A model generated the notes under the pieces. That model searched no databases. It saw only the letters and a list, made by a program, of their open reading frames with translations, and was not told where the DNA came from. Positions 23,765 through 38,318 of a stretch of 50,577 nucleotides of DNA are shown piece after piece; within the stretch, counting starts at the first letter, position 1; the number at the start of each line of letters is the position of its first letter. Source of the stretch: Didymodactylos carnosus (taxonomy: Eukaryota > Rotifera > Eurotatoria > Philodinida > Philodinidae); contig CAJNOQ010000442.1 of NCBI GenBank assembly GCA_905250885.1, positions 1-50,577 on the forward strand, written 5' to 3'. Made by a program: the position numbers and the translations under genes.

Positions 23765-26369
23765 ACAATTTTCTAACTCACATGAATTGTTCATATGAAC
23801 TGTGCTTATCTAGCACTATAAAACAAAACTTCATTTTGTCTGCAATAATTGACAAGACTACTTTTATATATTGTGTGACTCGAAGCGAAGACAATTTTCG
23901 CCAAAACTTGAGAGAACAACGATGTACTAGCGATGCATTATAATGACAACCTGATCAGATGGAATCGTGCAATAAACTAACACTTCATGCTGTTGAGCTC
24001 AAATATGTTTTTTTTAAAAGTTATTGCACGTATTCATCCTTTACCTTTCAGTTTTAAATAGAGAAGAATCTTGAATATAATATTCCTAAATTGCTTTAAA
24101 CAAAAAATCAAGGGATCGACCTTGCAGTGACGATAAAGCTGTTTTACAATACTTTCAGTTTCATTTGAGAAGTATTTAATTAACATTATAGAAGTTTCCA
24201 TTTTCAAAATGCTCAATTTAGGTCGCAAAACAGGGACGTCTATCCTGTAGGACGTTTCAGATACAAAATAGGTATGATGTAAGAATTCATTGTCCAGGTG
24301 GTGCATGGAAGACTCGAACCTCCGAGGTTGTACAAAAGGCCTCAAATGCGTAGGTGCGGATAGATGCTGCTGCACAAAAAGAACCTTTCTCAGATAGAAA
24401 ACTGATTGTTCGGATCGGTGCTGAGATTTTAATCACCCTCCGTTTCAGAATTTGATTCATTTTACTTTACTCTGCCCAGAAAATCCATTCGTTTTTTTAA
24501 TTGAAACTGCAACAGCGTCAGAAAAATCTTTGACTATGGTTTATAACAGACTCGACTTATACCTTTTTCTTGACCCTGCAAGCATTGGAAGGCAGAAAAG
24601 TGTTATTTATTACCCTTTATTTTCCTGGAAACTGCTGTGGCGATTGCAACGTCGTCTGACGCACAACTAAATTAATATATATTTATTTCCGAGCAGACGT
24701 GAGCAAACCAGACCATTTTTAAGCCCAGCAGAATTTTTTTAACTGCTTGGACTTCAAATGGACTTGGCAAAAAAATCCGCGAGTGCAAGTCCAGTCCGTT
24801 GAAAAAAGCTTCAAGTCAGAAGTTGGACTTGCCCAGCTGTTGCGTCAATTAAATTTCGTTAGCTTGATGAATGAATGAGTATTTTGAATTTAAAAGAGAC
24901 AACGTGCGTTTCTTTTCCTTAGGACACGAATTTTCTGAAATGTATGTAAGTCCGTATTAAAAGAGAATCTAAGTGGTGTTCTAGCAGTTTGCTAGGCTAT
25001 GACTCAGAGACATTTCCAAATTAAACGATGTTATTTTACGGAAGATTTTGTTATATCAGCTATTAAAAGAACAATGATTGTTGTGAAAAATCATCAACCT
25101 TACTTACTGGACACACTTCAATCAATCACTGAGTTTCTTTGACGGAAGTTTTTATAAAATTCTTCAGATTATTAGAATTGACTGATATACGACGTTCGTT
25201 TCCTTCTCAGTTTTTGTTCTTTCCAATATGACGAATCGTTGTTTAATCTAATAATCCATCTTTTTTACACCTTTCTCTTTTCTGTTCAAGAATTGTTGCC
25301 TTTATTTCTCTATGTACAGCAATAATATATAGTGTCATATTTAAACGAGCGGAGAGAACAAAAGTTAAAAAAGAAAAGTTATCCCAGTCAACTATATTCT
25401 TTTTTTGAAAATGTTTCAGTCAAAACTATAAGAACCTATATTGTACTTCAAGAATTGAAACTAGTTGACAAAAGTGATCCAATCAATTTTTATCATTAAC
25501 AAAATTGCAAGTTCAATCACACTCAAGTTGAAGAAAATCCATTTCAGATAGCATGATAAGGAAAGCACGCCACTTCAACAATAATTGTAGACGTAAGAAC
25601 GGCTGTCAGGTTTTGAACTCACTGACGATCGTGATAATTAGACTCTTTGCGCAACAACAAGACTTTTTTAGATATTCCTACATGTATAGCTGATAAATCA
25701 GTTTGACCGCTAGTAGTGAATTTGTTTGTTAAAAATGTTTGATTGATATTTGGTAAAAAACACCAGCTGGCCTGAGAAATACAGGATTGGAGAGAACGAA
25801 GTTTCTTTCTAACAATTTTTTTCTAAAAGCTAACAGCTTTCCCACAAAAAATTTCGAGAGACGGGTTCATTTGACTGATGAAAAAAATTATTTCCAATTA
25901 TTTAGGGGGGTTAGCCGCTCAACCGGTACCAGATAAACCCGTGAATGCAAAACAAAAGAACCCTAGAATTTGGAAATGTTTTCTCTTGTCCATCGAAATG
26001 TGTTACCTATAAACTTTTTCAGAATAATTTCCACAGCGCAAATGGCGATAACTACGTGAAAGAGGAAAATGTAAACCTGCATGAACCGAACGAGTTTCAC
26101 GCGCTTTACCATCTATAATGGCACAAATTTTTACTCGACATAACATTTTTTGTTATGATTACAATTGCATGTTAGAGAAAGAAATGTATGTGTGCTGAAC
26201 GTAGACGCAAGTGAAATGAAGGAAGGAAATGATATTCAGTATATATAGTCAAAAAGAGAAGAGAATTAAGACCAACCAACATCCTCTTTTCCGTTGATGC
26301 ACATGTGCGCCGTAATGCGACGAGAAAAACAGACGATTTTCATTTGACATTTCTCTTCTTTTTTCTGAC
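23765..26369. other. Gene-free stretch between H4 and H2B
   Basis: No H2A-like exon or other gene was found on either strand. At 24305-24330 the minus strand carries a TpsiC-arm-like string (GGAGGTTCGAGTCTTCC), but no tRNA can be folded around it. At 24750-24840 short strings of the type GGACTTGNC recur in both orientations. Confidence 0.45.
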
Positions 26370-26377
26370 TATAAATA
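26370..26377 (+). promoter_or_regulatory. TATA box of the H2B gene
   Basis: TATAAATA within GACTATAAATATATAATG lies about 112 bp before the H2B start codon, similar to the spacing seen for H3 and H4. Confidence 0.6.
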
Positions 26378-26488
26378 TATAATGTTTGCTTTCAATTGTA
26401 TCTCATTCTGCTATTGTAATCATTAGTGTACAACATATCTTTCTCATAAGCTGTTTTCACTAAACGTAAGTTAATTAAATATTTTGCT

Positions 26489-26927
<439 letters not shown>

Positions 26928-26963
26928 AATTTGTAAAATTGTCTCCAAAATCGAAAACCCAAC

Positions 26964-26979
26964 AGCCGTTTTCACGGCT
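26964..26979 (+). terminator. Histone 3' stem-loop of the H2B gene
   Basis: AGCCGTTTTCACGGCT, 6-bp stem and TTTC loop, lies 36 bases after the H2B stop codon and is identical to the H3 copy. Confidence 0.9.
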
Positions 26980-28195
26980 AACTGATTTAGAAATCTCATA
27001 TTTGTATAATGATTATGCTATTTTGTAGAAGTTGAAAATCGATTGTATTGTGTATGTAATATGTAATAAATAAGTGGTATTTAGTATGGAATATCTGATC
27101 CAAGAATTAAGTCCGAGATGAATTCTCATAAAGGGGCGTATGAGAGAAAGGTTAGAGATAGCGTACTCTGTTCACTTTATGTTTGTCAAAGGTGGTTCGG
27201 ATTGTGCAAAAAATTTTCAGACGTTTTACTAGGAAAATGTTTTAGAATCTTATGCAATTCATGAAAATCAAGTATAATCCATCAAACGTTCACTTTCTAA
27301 AATAGTTTTCTCTGATATCTTTGTTTTATTCGTACAGAATAGCTGTTTCTTGTGAAAATAAATGTTATACTTATAATACTAAGGTAAGAACGGACCTTAA
27401 TAATGTAAATGAGAACTTGTATGTGAAGGTGTGTCAACTGATGAAAAGTTCTTCCATTTATCCGGTCTCAATAAGAAAGGAATCTTCGTTTTTGGCCATT
27501 CGTCGATTGTAATAGTAAATCATACGAAGCGGGACTTCACCTGAAAAACATACTCTACTCCTATTATGGCCTGCCAAAATTTACAAAAAGTTCAAAGTTT
27601 TCTGCCTCGAGATAAGACCGCTGCTATTTCAAGACTTCCATTATTTGAAATGGGACGATAGACTCTTTGAAAGCAATACTTAAAGGAGCAGTATTACGAA
27701 ATTTTTTTGCACTAACAGTAAAAAACTTTATTTTCGTGGATCCTAATTCTATTCTGTCCAGGGATTTGTTACCAGTCTTGGACTAATATGATGCTTCAAC
27801 ATATTAGTAGACATTTAGAGTAAGATGGCTTAGTTTTTATTGTTATTAGATAATTAAATTTCATGAAGTCTATGAAGAACAGAATGTTGAGTTAGTTATT
27901 TTCTGAAGATTTCTTTCTCATAGAACTCAAATTAATACGAAAAGACAATCTGAAACTTTCAGAAGGCTTAATTTTAGCATTCAAAGAGCTGTTTTCGCAT
28001 TGTACTGTATGTCCTTTGCCAAGGTGTAGAAATGTTCGAGTACATTTTGGTTTTTTATCTCTATAATTGTTTTTTTATCAGCAACAGTTGTATTCTCAAA
28101 TTAAAAATAAAACAAAAATTTAGAAAAATATAAAAACACTGGAAGAATTCTAAAATAATATTGAAAACAATCAAATCATTAAATCGATCCAAATA
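26980..28195. other. Gene-free stretch between H2B and OSTM1
   Basis: AT-rich, no exons recognised. The right end presumably contains the OSTM1 3' UTR on the minus strand. Confidence 0.4.
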
Positions 28196-30646
28196 TCATC
28201 CATCTGGATTTGACCACATCCAATTCATAACTCCGATCATTGCAGCAGCAGTTGATTTCGTTAATCTTTTTTCTAACAAAAAGAGACGAAAATAGAAATA
28301 AACAAGAAAAAGAGTTAACAATACGAAACATCTTCCTGTAGCAGTCTACTCACAAACTTAATGTTCCTGCTGAAGATACATTTTTTTTCTTCAATATATC
28401 AGTATGCAAAGAAATTTGCTGTGATATGGATTTGTGAAAAGTAATATAAACTTACAGACTTACGTCTCGATAATTTCTTCAAACGTCGTTCACCTTTAAA
28501 CATTGCACTCACATAAAATATAATCGAAATAGTTGGAATTAAAAATGATATTCCTATAACAGCCTAAAATATTCAAAAGGCATCAAACAATCCTCGCAGG
28601 TAGTCGCAAAATTTTTTTTGATTTTTACCATATAATCTGGATCGTGTCTTTTGCAACCAAATTGTTTACTCCACATCAAACGCGTGTAATTCATCTGAAG
28701 AAGACATGATTGATGAATAGAAAAAGAGAGGTAGCTGGGGAAGGATTGCAAATGCGGAGAGAAATAACTTTTCTGGGATAAGAGTACATAAAACGACACT
28801 ATAAACCGAAGCAAAGGAAAAAATGACTTTAGATGCTTTTAGCTAGTTTCTTTTATGCAGTTCATTCATTTTTCCAATGGAACAAGATCAAGATCTACTT
28901 TGTTAAAAAAACTTTCACAATTTACCGTATCTATCAAATCCATACATATACTCGCATTTTTGTGTGTAATATCCAAAAAGAAATTATTTAAATCATTATA
29001 AAATGGATGACAAATATTGCAAACAGTTGAATTGATTAATGTCCCATTTGTATCGATTGGCACTATTGGAATAATCCTCTGCAATACAGAGAAAATCAAC
29101 AACATATAAAACGTTCGGGCAGCATTCATTCATTTGGCAGAGAAACTTACACCCGTCACATTGAATACACAACTATCTAATGAGGCTTTTTTCCTGAAAA
29201 ATTTCAACGTATTATTGGCAAATTCAAATTTAACTGTACCATTTACATCAGCATAATATTTGATGCAATCTAAATAAATAAAAAAATTGTCGAATTTCCA
29301 TTCTAACTGTTAAGACTTTGCCGGAAAGAATATTCTTCCATGACTTTTACATTCCACACAAATAAAACTTTTGTGACATCTGTCCCATTCAGTAAACGAG
29401 TTCTATTTTTGAGTACTGTGATATTTCATACCTATTTCTCTCCCATTCACTAATCTGCATCATGAATCAGAAGCTAACCTTATGTGCATCCTACTCTTCC
29501 AGCAACAAATAAGTAGAACTGTCTTACAATATGTTTTAATATGAAATCATACTCTAGGATTATGTGCAATTCTTACCACATGAGCGAATAGTATTATGCG
29601 ATTTCATACGAAATTGCTGATCATCGTACGATCGTACGGCACAAATCCTATAGCATTGTACTTTTCATGCGATTTTCCTATGCATGTTACGTCTGGAAAT
29701 GTACCAAAATAAATGCGACCACAGAAAAACATCTTGTTTATATCGTTGCTGTAAATTCTATTGTTCATCAGTAAACTAACTAGAACTGTGAAGTAAAGAC
29801 ACGTACACTATTCTCACTAATTACTGGTGTTTAGCTTCATGACGAAAAATGGATCATAATTGTCAAAAAGTGTATCACACAGTGAGACAAATATCTTTAG
29901 GTGGGACTACTCACAAAATATGAAATATCCAGTTGTGAATTACAGATACTAAATTACAATCGTATTTGACAAACGACTTGACTATTGCTAGAGGATCTTA
30001 TTTATTACTTTAACTTGTCTGTTGTGTAAATCATATACTATTTTGTAAAAACTTACTTATTTATACTTTAGATACAAGAAGCGTGTAAGCGTGCCAGATA
30101 CTTGTTATTTTCAATAAAATAGGAAACCTAACTCTTATCAGAGACACTATTCACTCTATCGTAAGCAAGTTGATTTTGCTAAAATAAAAAGAAATTGGTC
30201 ATACTTTCACAGAACGATGATGCCCAAACATTTTCAACAAATGCAATTAACTGTGCCACAATTTGAATTGAATCATAATTTTCCAAAAACCCTTGACAAG
30301 TAATAAGTCGATCCGGATCAGAATAACTCTACAGAAACAGAAAAACAAAAAACAACTTGTTAATCAAATTTTTGGGACTACATTGAAACTTACTACTATT
30401 ACTATTTTAACTAACTTTATCTAATAATGATGTTAAATCCTTAAATCGAACAAAATAATCGATGCAACCTTCACATATCTTAAACGGTCGAGAACGCAAT
30501 ACTGAACATTCTAAAAACTGCGATGATAAATCGCTGAGACGATCGAGTAATGCTAGACATGGATTCTGAATAGGATAAATTGCGTCAGTTACATTTTGCT
30601 GACAAATTACTTTAGCAAATAGTAGAGTCAATAGTAAGAAATACAT
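28196..30646 (-). CDS. OSTM1: OSTM1 (osteopetrosis-associated transmembrane protein 1)
   Basis: Eight exons on the minus strand give 302 residues (human about 334): 30646-30416, 30328-30205, 29269-29151, 29078-28926, 28694-28629, 28563-28456, 28388-28358 and 28272-28196. In animals OSTM1 is the beta subunit of the lysosomal ClC-7 chloride/proton exchanger, with a large glycosylated lumenal part. Visible here are a signal peptide (MYFLLLTLLFAKVICQ) and paired cysteines in ECSVLRSRPFKICEGC and FCENCIKYYADVNGT. VCNICHPFYNDL and MNYTRLMWSKQFGC follow. There are several N-x-S/T sites, one membrane segment at about residues 232-253, and a basic cytosolic tail. Intron 2 is unusually long (934 bp). 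The donors of exons 6 and 7 each have alternatives. Those chosen keep a tail resembling the vertebrate KRLKSST region, so the last about 40 residues are less certain. Confidence 0.88.
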
Positions 30647-31578
30647 TTTGAAGGTTAGGGTTATAAAAGTTTACATTGTGTAAATAAAAAATGTAAATAA
30701 TCTGTCTAAATAAACTACAGCGAAAATTTAAGTCATCATCGTGACAAATAGGATGAATTATTCGTTCATCGATTAATGAGCCACTCATATTACTGGTAGA
30801 GACTCAAACACATTGTATCTACAAAGAAACTTTAATGAATACCGAGAGCATGAATATACCGGCTGATCATAAAAAAATGTCTCTTTTTATGTATTTCAGG
30901 TGTGGAATGCTGAACCGAAATTAGCTGTTGTCTAGCGGCATCTAGTGAACTAAAACTATCTTCAAAGCTGACAAAGTTTCAAACAGGCTGAAATATATTA
31001 ACATATTTCTAATTTTTCAGTTTTCAAACATTTTGAAATTATAATATACAAAAATCTAACACCTTTAAAGTTCAATATTACTTTCAAAGAAAGGATAGGA
31101 GCCATAATTCACGCTACATGGTTGCAAAATTTGGATTTATATATGGATCAATACATACTTAAAAACTGCTTCTATATTTTACTCCAGAAAAAATGTTTTC
31201 GTAGCTGTTTATAGATTTTACTTGGAAAATGGCTGCTAACCTACACTGCCTATCTCCTCATATCTTGAGCTATTTTCCACGGAATCAGTTATATCGAGAT
31301 TTTCGCATTTGATTCTTTTTCTCAGAACATTAGTGAATACTTTAGTAGTTTCAAACTTAGATTATAATCAGAACACTACAAGCTAGCTGAATTGTGACAC
31401 TAGCTCTTATTTTTAGGCATTGAGTGCATTAGAAGGGTGAGTACCTGTGCGGTTGCACTATAGTTCGTTGTACTGCAAGTTGGTGATAGTCAGTTTTCTC
31501 AGTACAAAGTGTATTTCAAGTTCCAGTTATCCAATGGATTTTTCCGTTCATCTACAATCTTATTTTCTGCTTCAGATA
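30647..31578. other. Intergenic stretch between divergent OSTM1 and CLPTM1
   Basis: The two genes point away from each other, so both promoters should lie in these 930 bp. No clear TATA box was assigned. Confidence 0.45.
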
Positions 31579-34500
31579 ATGTCGGAGGATAATGAACGGA
31601 GAGATGCATCTGGCGAAAACACTGCGGTAAGTCCTTGAATAATACTAATAGACAGAGCAAATGTGTGAAATTCCGTATGCTGTTTTAGACCGACCAACTT
31701 TTGATGCAAAGAGCAAATTCAAATACGAACACCGAAACATCAAATAATAATACTGTAGCTATTTCTCAACAGGGTAGTGGTGTTGCTGCTGTTCCTCAAC
31801 CAGCAGCTCCTGTTCCACGACGTCAATCTGGCTGGGAAGTGTTCAAAACCGTAATATTTCGAATGTTAATGATATATTTTGTCACAAGATTTTTTCGTCG
31901 TACACCACAAAATCCCGCAACAAATTCAACATTAACACCCTCATTTGACGGAAGTGGTGCATTCACACCAGGAAATATCTTCCCAAAAGGATCAAAATTG
32001 GTAAGAAAAAATGAAAAATTAGCGAAATAGTTTTTCGGACTTTTATTTGTTTTTGTTTATTAGGACATGTATGTTTACATTACAGAAGATCAAATATACA
32101 ATTTTAATCAAACAAACGAACCATTTTGGTTATTAGAAAATCTTGAATATGGAAATTGGAAAGCAGGACCAAATAGAGATGGAACATTCACAAAATATGG
32201 ACAAATTCCTATCAGCGAGGTACTTATTCCTTCAAAGAGTTATTTTTGTGAAAGAAAAGTTCATGTTTTACTGATAAATATTGCCGACACCTTTCCTTCA
32301 ACGTTCGCTTTGTTGAGTCAGAATATTTAATAAGTTAGCAATGCTGAGTTATTGTCAATTTCAAGTTTTGTGGTAGAGATTACACAATTGATAAGCTAGC
32401 CAGAGATGAGATCTTTGTACAGCGTTCACTTTGCTCTTCTTCCATGAAACAAATCGATCCTCTCTTATTCTCCATTTGAGAAGTATTCCCTATCATATTT
32501 TAGACTGTTCAAAACAATGGTTCATTATACCTTCATGTATTTGTCACTGAACACGGTTATACACCAAATCCGTACGACGGCGATGCCTACTCAAGACGAT
32601 ATTCATTCTCAAAAACAAAACGTTCGTATATTTAAAACACCGATTTATTTATTACTTTGTGGATAATCTTTTTGTTTTTGTTTTGTAGGTTTGAATAAAT
32701 TCAAAAAAAAAGTATATAAAAAAACAAAAAACTTGCTAACTGGAAATACAGAACACAATGAAGAATATCAAAGAGTAAGTCTTCTCATTCATTTGCTTGA
32801 CTACAGTTTTAAGTCAGAAATAGTTAGAATTGACAGATAAAATTTTATTTGAAGAAGAAAAACACAAATCCAAAGGAGTATTCACGGTAATAAACTGTTA
32901 TATTTGTTGTTTGTTTAGAAAGCCGATGATAAAATCGTGGAACTTCTATCTCATTGGCATCCAAATCTAACAATAAATCTTCTTGATGATCATTCACCAT
33001 GGACAAAAGGCTCAATTCCTCCACCTTTAGATCAATGCAAGCCTTTGTATTTCATTCATTTTTTATTATGACCATATTTACATCCTTTCAGATATTGAAT
33101 TTGATATGTTAAGTGGAAAATATTATCCGGTTTTATATTTAAATGATTATTGGAACCTTCTATCAGATTATGATCCAATCAATAACACCATTGAGTATGT
33201 AGACTTGCAAGTGGACTTTTAGAAAGTTTTATTTTTAGCGTTTTTTGTGTAAACGGTTTCGCATACTGAAAATTGACATTCAACTCTGAGTTTTATGAGA
33301 ACTATCTTCGAAATAATATTGCAATAAGTTTGGTACAGTAGTACATTTTTAAGATACAAACTGTAGACAGCTTATGCTTTCTCATTTTAGAAGCATTTAA
33401 AATTATAAATTTTCTTTATTTTAGCGCATTAAACTTGACCTTAACCTATTCTCCATTACAACTATGGAAATGGCAAATGTATATCTCTCAACATTTGAGA
33501 CAATCCTGGTATGGTAATCTATTAGGTGATGATGAATCAGATGACGATCAAGATGCAATGAAGGTAAAGAGCCTATTGAGGTGTTTTATTTCTTAAGTAA
33601 TTTCTTTTCTTATTCTGCTAGCGTGCATTAATCGAAACAAATCCTTATTTATTGATTATTACAATTTGCGTTTCTATTGTACATACGGTATTCGAAATAT
33701 TAGCATTTAAAAACGGTAAGTGATTGATTGAAAATGAATACCGTGTAAATTTCTCACTATTTTTAGATATTCAGTTTTGGCGTACTCGAAAATCATTAGA
33801 AGGTTTATCTGTTCGTAGCATATTTTTCAATATATTTCAAAGTGCAATAGTGTTGCTATATGTGTTTGACAATGAAACAAATACAATGGTTCGAATTAGT
33901 GTGTTTGTTGGAATATTAATTGAACTTTGGAAAATACCAAAAATTCTTACATTTGCTGTGAGTTGTTAACGTAATCTTTTTATTTGTTGTAGTAGATAGT
34001 CAAGATTACTGTAAGATTAACTAGACTCACATCTTTTCATTTATTTAGCGTATACCAGGTGAAACTTGGTTCGGTTGCATTCCTAAATTTAAATATGTTT
34101 ATAAACCGTCTTACACGGAAACTTCTACAAGTGATTATGATCAAGTAAGGTGGAGTCGAATGAGTACGTCATTCATTTTTTACTGTCTGTTTTGTTTAGA
34201 AAGCGTTTCGTTATTTATCGTGGGCATTATTTCCACTAGTAATTGGTTATGCTATTTATTCATTAATGTATCACGAACATAAGAGTTGGTATTCATTTGT
34301 ACTAAGTACAATTTATGGATTTCTACTCACATTTGGTAAGTTTTGCAGGATGTTTTTCGTAGTACGAGCATAAAGCTATTCATATAATCTGTTCAACTCA
34401 ATACGCTGCTGTAGATATGGCTTTTCTACTTATATTTCTTTCTATTTTCTTGCCATTAAGGTTTTATAATGATGACACCGCAATTATTCATTAATTATAA

Positions 34501-35164
34501 ATTAAAATCTGTTGCACATCTACCATGGCGAATGATGACATACAAAGCATTAAATACGTTTATTGACGATATGTTTGCGTTTGTTATTAAAATGCCCACA
34601 ATGTATCGAATTGGATGTTTTCGAGATGGTAAGCTAGATATTATTACATTATGAGACGCTCTCATTTTGTCTCAAAAAATATTAGAAAATCTTTGCTCAT
34701 GAAGTTACAATCAACCGTATTTTAAGAGTTAGAATACGTTCTAGCATTCATTCAGTTTAAACATCAATTATTCTTTATATTATTATTTTTTCTTTTTAGA
34801 TATTATATTTTTTATCTATTTATACCAACGTTACATTTATCCTGTTGATCGTCGTCGAACCAATGAATTTGGCACATCAGGCGAGAATGAAACAGGTGCA
34901 CCTGCTCTCCAGAATGAACTAGAACATCAACAAGATCAATCTGATTTACAACAACCAGACGTTTCTTCTAATTCACCTCCTGATGTTGATTCAGAATACA
35001 TCATTATACCTCCGTCTAAAGAAACAGAAACAATTCGGCATCGAAATATATTAGAGTCAGATGAACAGACAATAACTGATCCTGTCGATGATCTACACCA
35101 GCAGACACCTAATCTACATCAAAATGACGGTGATGTAGAAGATCAACATAAAAAAACAGACTAA
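31579..35164 (+). CDS. CLPTM1: CLPTM1 (cleft lip and palate transmembrane protein 1)
   Basis: Fourteen exons give 709 residues: 31579-31626, 31689-32000, 32064-32219, 32504-32621, 32689-32774, 32919-33036, 33092-33194, 33425-33563, 33622-33715, 33767-33957, 34049-34144, 34200-34335, 34461-34628 and 34800-35164. CLPTM1 is a multi-pass ER/Golgi membrane protein; in vertebrates it retains GABA-A receptors in the ER. Family blocks are TKNLLTGNTE, SHWHPNLTINLLDDHSPW, FKNDIQFW, LEGLSVRSIFF, TMTPQLF-like MMTPQLFINYKLKSVAHLPW and KALNTFIDDMFAFVIKMP. The N-terminus is Q/P/S-rich before a first hydrophobic segment (residues about 68-80). The C-terminal about 100 residues are acidic and Q-rich. The intron after exon 6 starts with GC. 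The start at 31579 is favoured by the acidic MSEDNERRD context; a longer upstream open frame exists. Confidence 0.96.
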
Positions 35165-35292
35165 TTTTTTAGCCGTTTTTTTACTGTTGTCTATACGTTC
35201 TTTTTTCCGTCAGTCATTTGTTTATGTATTAGTACTCTGTATGGGTACTCTATTTAAGTCATAAATTCTCATGTTGTTGTAACGCATTTTTC

Positions 35293-35298
35293 AATAAA
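35293..35298 (+). promoter_or_regulatory. Putative polyadenylation signal of CLPTM1
   Basis: AATAAA in TCAATAAAGTTTTG lies about 130 bp after the CLPTM1 stop codon and before the mS22 start. Confidence 0.55.
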
Positions 35299-35474
35299 GT
35301 TTTGTAAAATTGTCATAACATAATCTTTAATTTCATCCTACTTATAGAATATCATTAACAAGAAAACTTCTTTTTTTCATTTTATATAATTGTTATTAGT
35401 TCTATTGTTTAGATATAGACTATCCTTGAGAATGTTTTGGAATCATTGTTACTGTTAAGTAACTGATATAGAGA

Positions 35475-37371
35475 ATGTTTTCATTTACAATTCGTTCATT
35501 GAAAACAACTAAAACTTGTTTTCGATGTCTAATAACTCATGTTCAATTTCGTAGTGGTATGTGTTTAATTTAATTAACTATCTTTTCTTATATTTTTCTA
35601 TTATTTTATTATTTAGAAACAACTACCACAATTTCAAAACGAGATCCAGGTGATTATTTCATTCGTAAAGATGTACAAGATTTATTAACAAATATAACCG
35701 GATTTGATTTAAATAAAATATTTCACGTTAAAAATAATAAAGATATGCAACGAACAACATATAAATTTATGACAGATAAACAACTCAAAGAAGTAAGTAG
35801 ATGATAGCTCATTTCACACAGAATAAGTGACAGTCTCTTTATAATTTATATTAACTTTTCTTTATTTCTATCCACCATACGCTCGTGATTAGGCTTTCGA
35901 AGGATGTAGTGCTTTTAAGTCATTAGACTAGTACTTCGGTACGTTTTGTGCAAATTCTCAGCTGATGAGAAAGAACTAAGCGATTCAAGTATTGAATGAG
36001 ACATGCACACAGACTATACTAACATATTCTGAAAATATAGATGATTTCCTTTCTCTCATTTTTGCGTTCTTTTCTTCCAAAAAGAAAACAAGTACTATAG
36101 TGAGGAAATTGTTTTTGTTTTATTCCAATAGGAACAAATTCAGACAATTGAACGAGCACGATCTAAGCTACAAATGGCACCCGTATTGAGCGAAGCGATT
36201 GAAAATGTTGAAATATTAGAGAAAAATCCAATGTTGAAAGATTTTTCTAAAAGTAAACATTTATTTATTGATATCTCGTTGGGTATACCGATTCGAGTAA
36301 GAACGAGACAATAACGTCAATAAAAAGAGATCTTTAGTAACAGTTTTTTCTTATTAAGGATCGTATGATTGTTGCGAGAGAAACAGATGGTACATTAAGA
36401 ACAGCTACCCTTGATGAACAATCACGAATGAGACAGATTTATTATCCAGTACCAGGACGAGAATTAATTATGCCCAAAATGTTTGAAGAAGCAAAATTAG
36501 AAGTATGTGCGTATGATATGTGCCAAAAAGTGAAAACTAAGCCTATTTCTAAACAGTATTCACGTACCCCATGTCCGTTCCATGAACTAACCCCTTTTCA
36601 TTTTAGAAAGTATTAGAACGTGGTGATTATTTGTTTATACTTGATCGAGCTTGCGCTCAATTTGAACCAGACGACCGTGAGTATATACGTGTAAGTTTTT
36701 TTCATTCTGTTTTATCTTCACTTCAGCTATATACTGTGACTATAACTAAATTTCTATTAAAATAAAACCAATGTTATTTTTTGCAGGTTATACAAACAAC
36801 ATACGAACATATTGAAAAAACAAATTCCTATGATCTTCTTCGGTCGACTCGGCATTTTGGATCAATGGCATTTTACTTCATATGGTACAAAAAAATTGAT
36901 CGTCTACTAAATGATATGATCAGGAGAGAGTTGTAAGTATTATTAAAAACGAAAAGAACTACATTATATTCTAAAGCGTAGTAACTAGTCTTTTTTGAAA
37001 TGTACATAAAACCGACAACAATTGTTCGGGAAAAATAAATATCTTATTGATCCAGAGTATAAATCATATTGAGTTATAGTAATAAAAGTAATTATTGTGT
37101 CAAATTTTATTTCTCAGAATGACCGATGCAGTAGCCCTTATTCAGTTATATGGTATTATTCATCCAGACACAAAAGTTTCTCGATATGATTTTGCTCAAA
37201 CTCAACCTTCTGATATAATTCAGGTATATATTTTTTTTTCTATAGCTGTTTTTTGTATTTTAAAACTGTCTGTTTTAGTCTTTTGCTGATGATGAAGCAC
37301 GAATACCAGGTTTACTTCAAGAAGCACTTCGGCAATTACAACAACCAATAGCAGCAGCTGCTAATCGATAA
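35475..37371 (+). CDS. MRPS22: Mitochondrial small-subunit ribosomal protein mS22
   Basis: Eight exons give 331 residues (human about 360): 35475-35556, 35617-35792, 36132-36296, 36359-36502, 36607-36690, 36787-36932, 37118-37223 and 37279-37371. mS22 is a metazoan-type protein of the mitochondrial 28S subunit. The first 28 residues are rich in R, K, S, T and F without acidic residues, as for a mitochondrial targeting peptide. Matching blocks are the LLTNITGFDLNKIF region, TYKFMT, DISLGIPIRDRMIVARETDG, the QSRMRQIYYP block, CAQFEPDDREYI and YDLLRSTRHFGSMAFYF. GIIHPD lies near the end. It begins 310 bp after the CLPTM1 stop and ends 251 bp before the S15a start. All junctions keep phase. Confidence 0.93.
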
Positions 37372-37601
37372 TAGACACAATTTGTTATTTTTTATTCTTT
37401 TTGTTATATTGTAGAAAGTTTTTTCTTTTGTGTGCACCTTGTTATTTAGATTTTTGACTAATATGTTGCTTAATCTTAATTTTTTTATCTGTTTTCAAGC
37501 TAAAATAAGCTCTGTCAAATTTCTCTCAACAATGACTAAATTTGAATTTTTATTTTAGATATTTTTCGCCCCGTGTGCGCGTTAAATTTTTAAAATTATA
37601 A

Positions 37602-38318
<717 letters not shown>

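Noticed and set aside
24296-24375. tRNA-like string on the minus strand with a plausible T arm
   Set aside because: No D arm, anticodon arm or pairing acceptor strand can be found at the expected distances.
29625-29638. 14-bp perfect palindrome CGTACGATCGTACG in OSTM1 intron 2
   Set aside because: Isolated and short; no second copy nearby and nothing else to suggest function.
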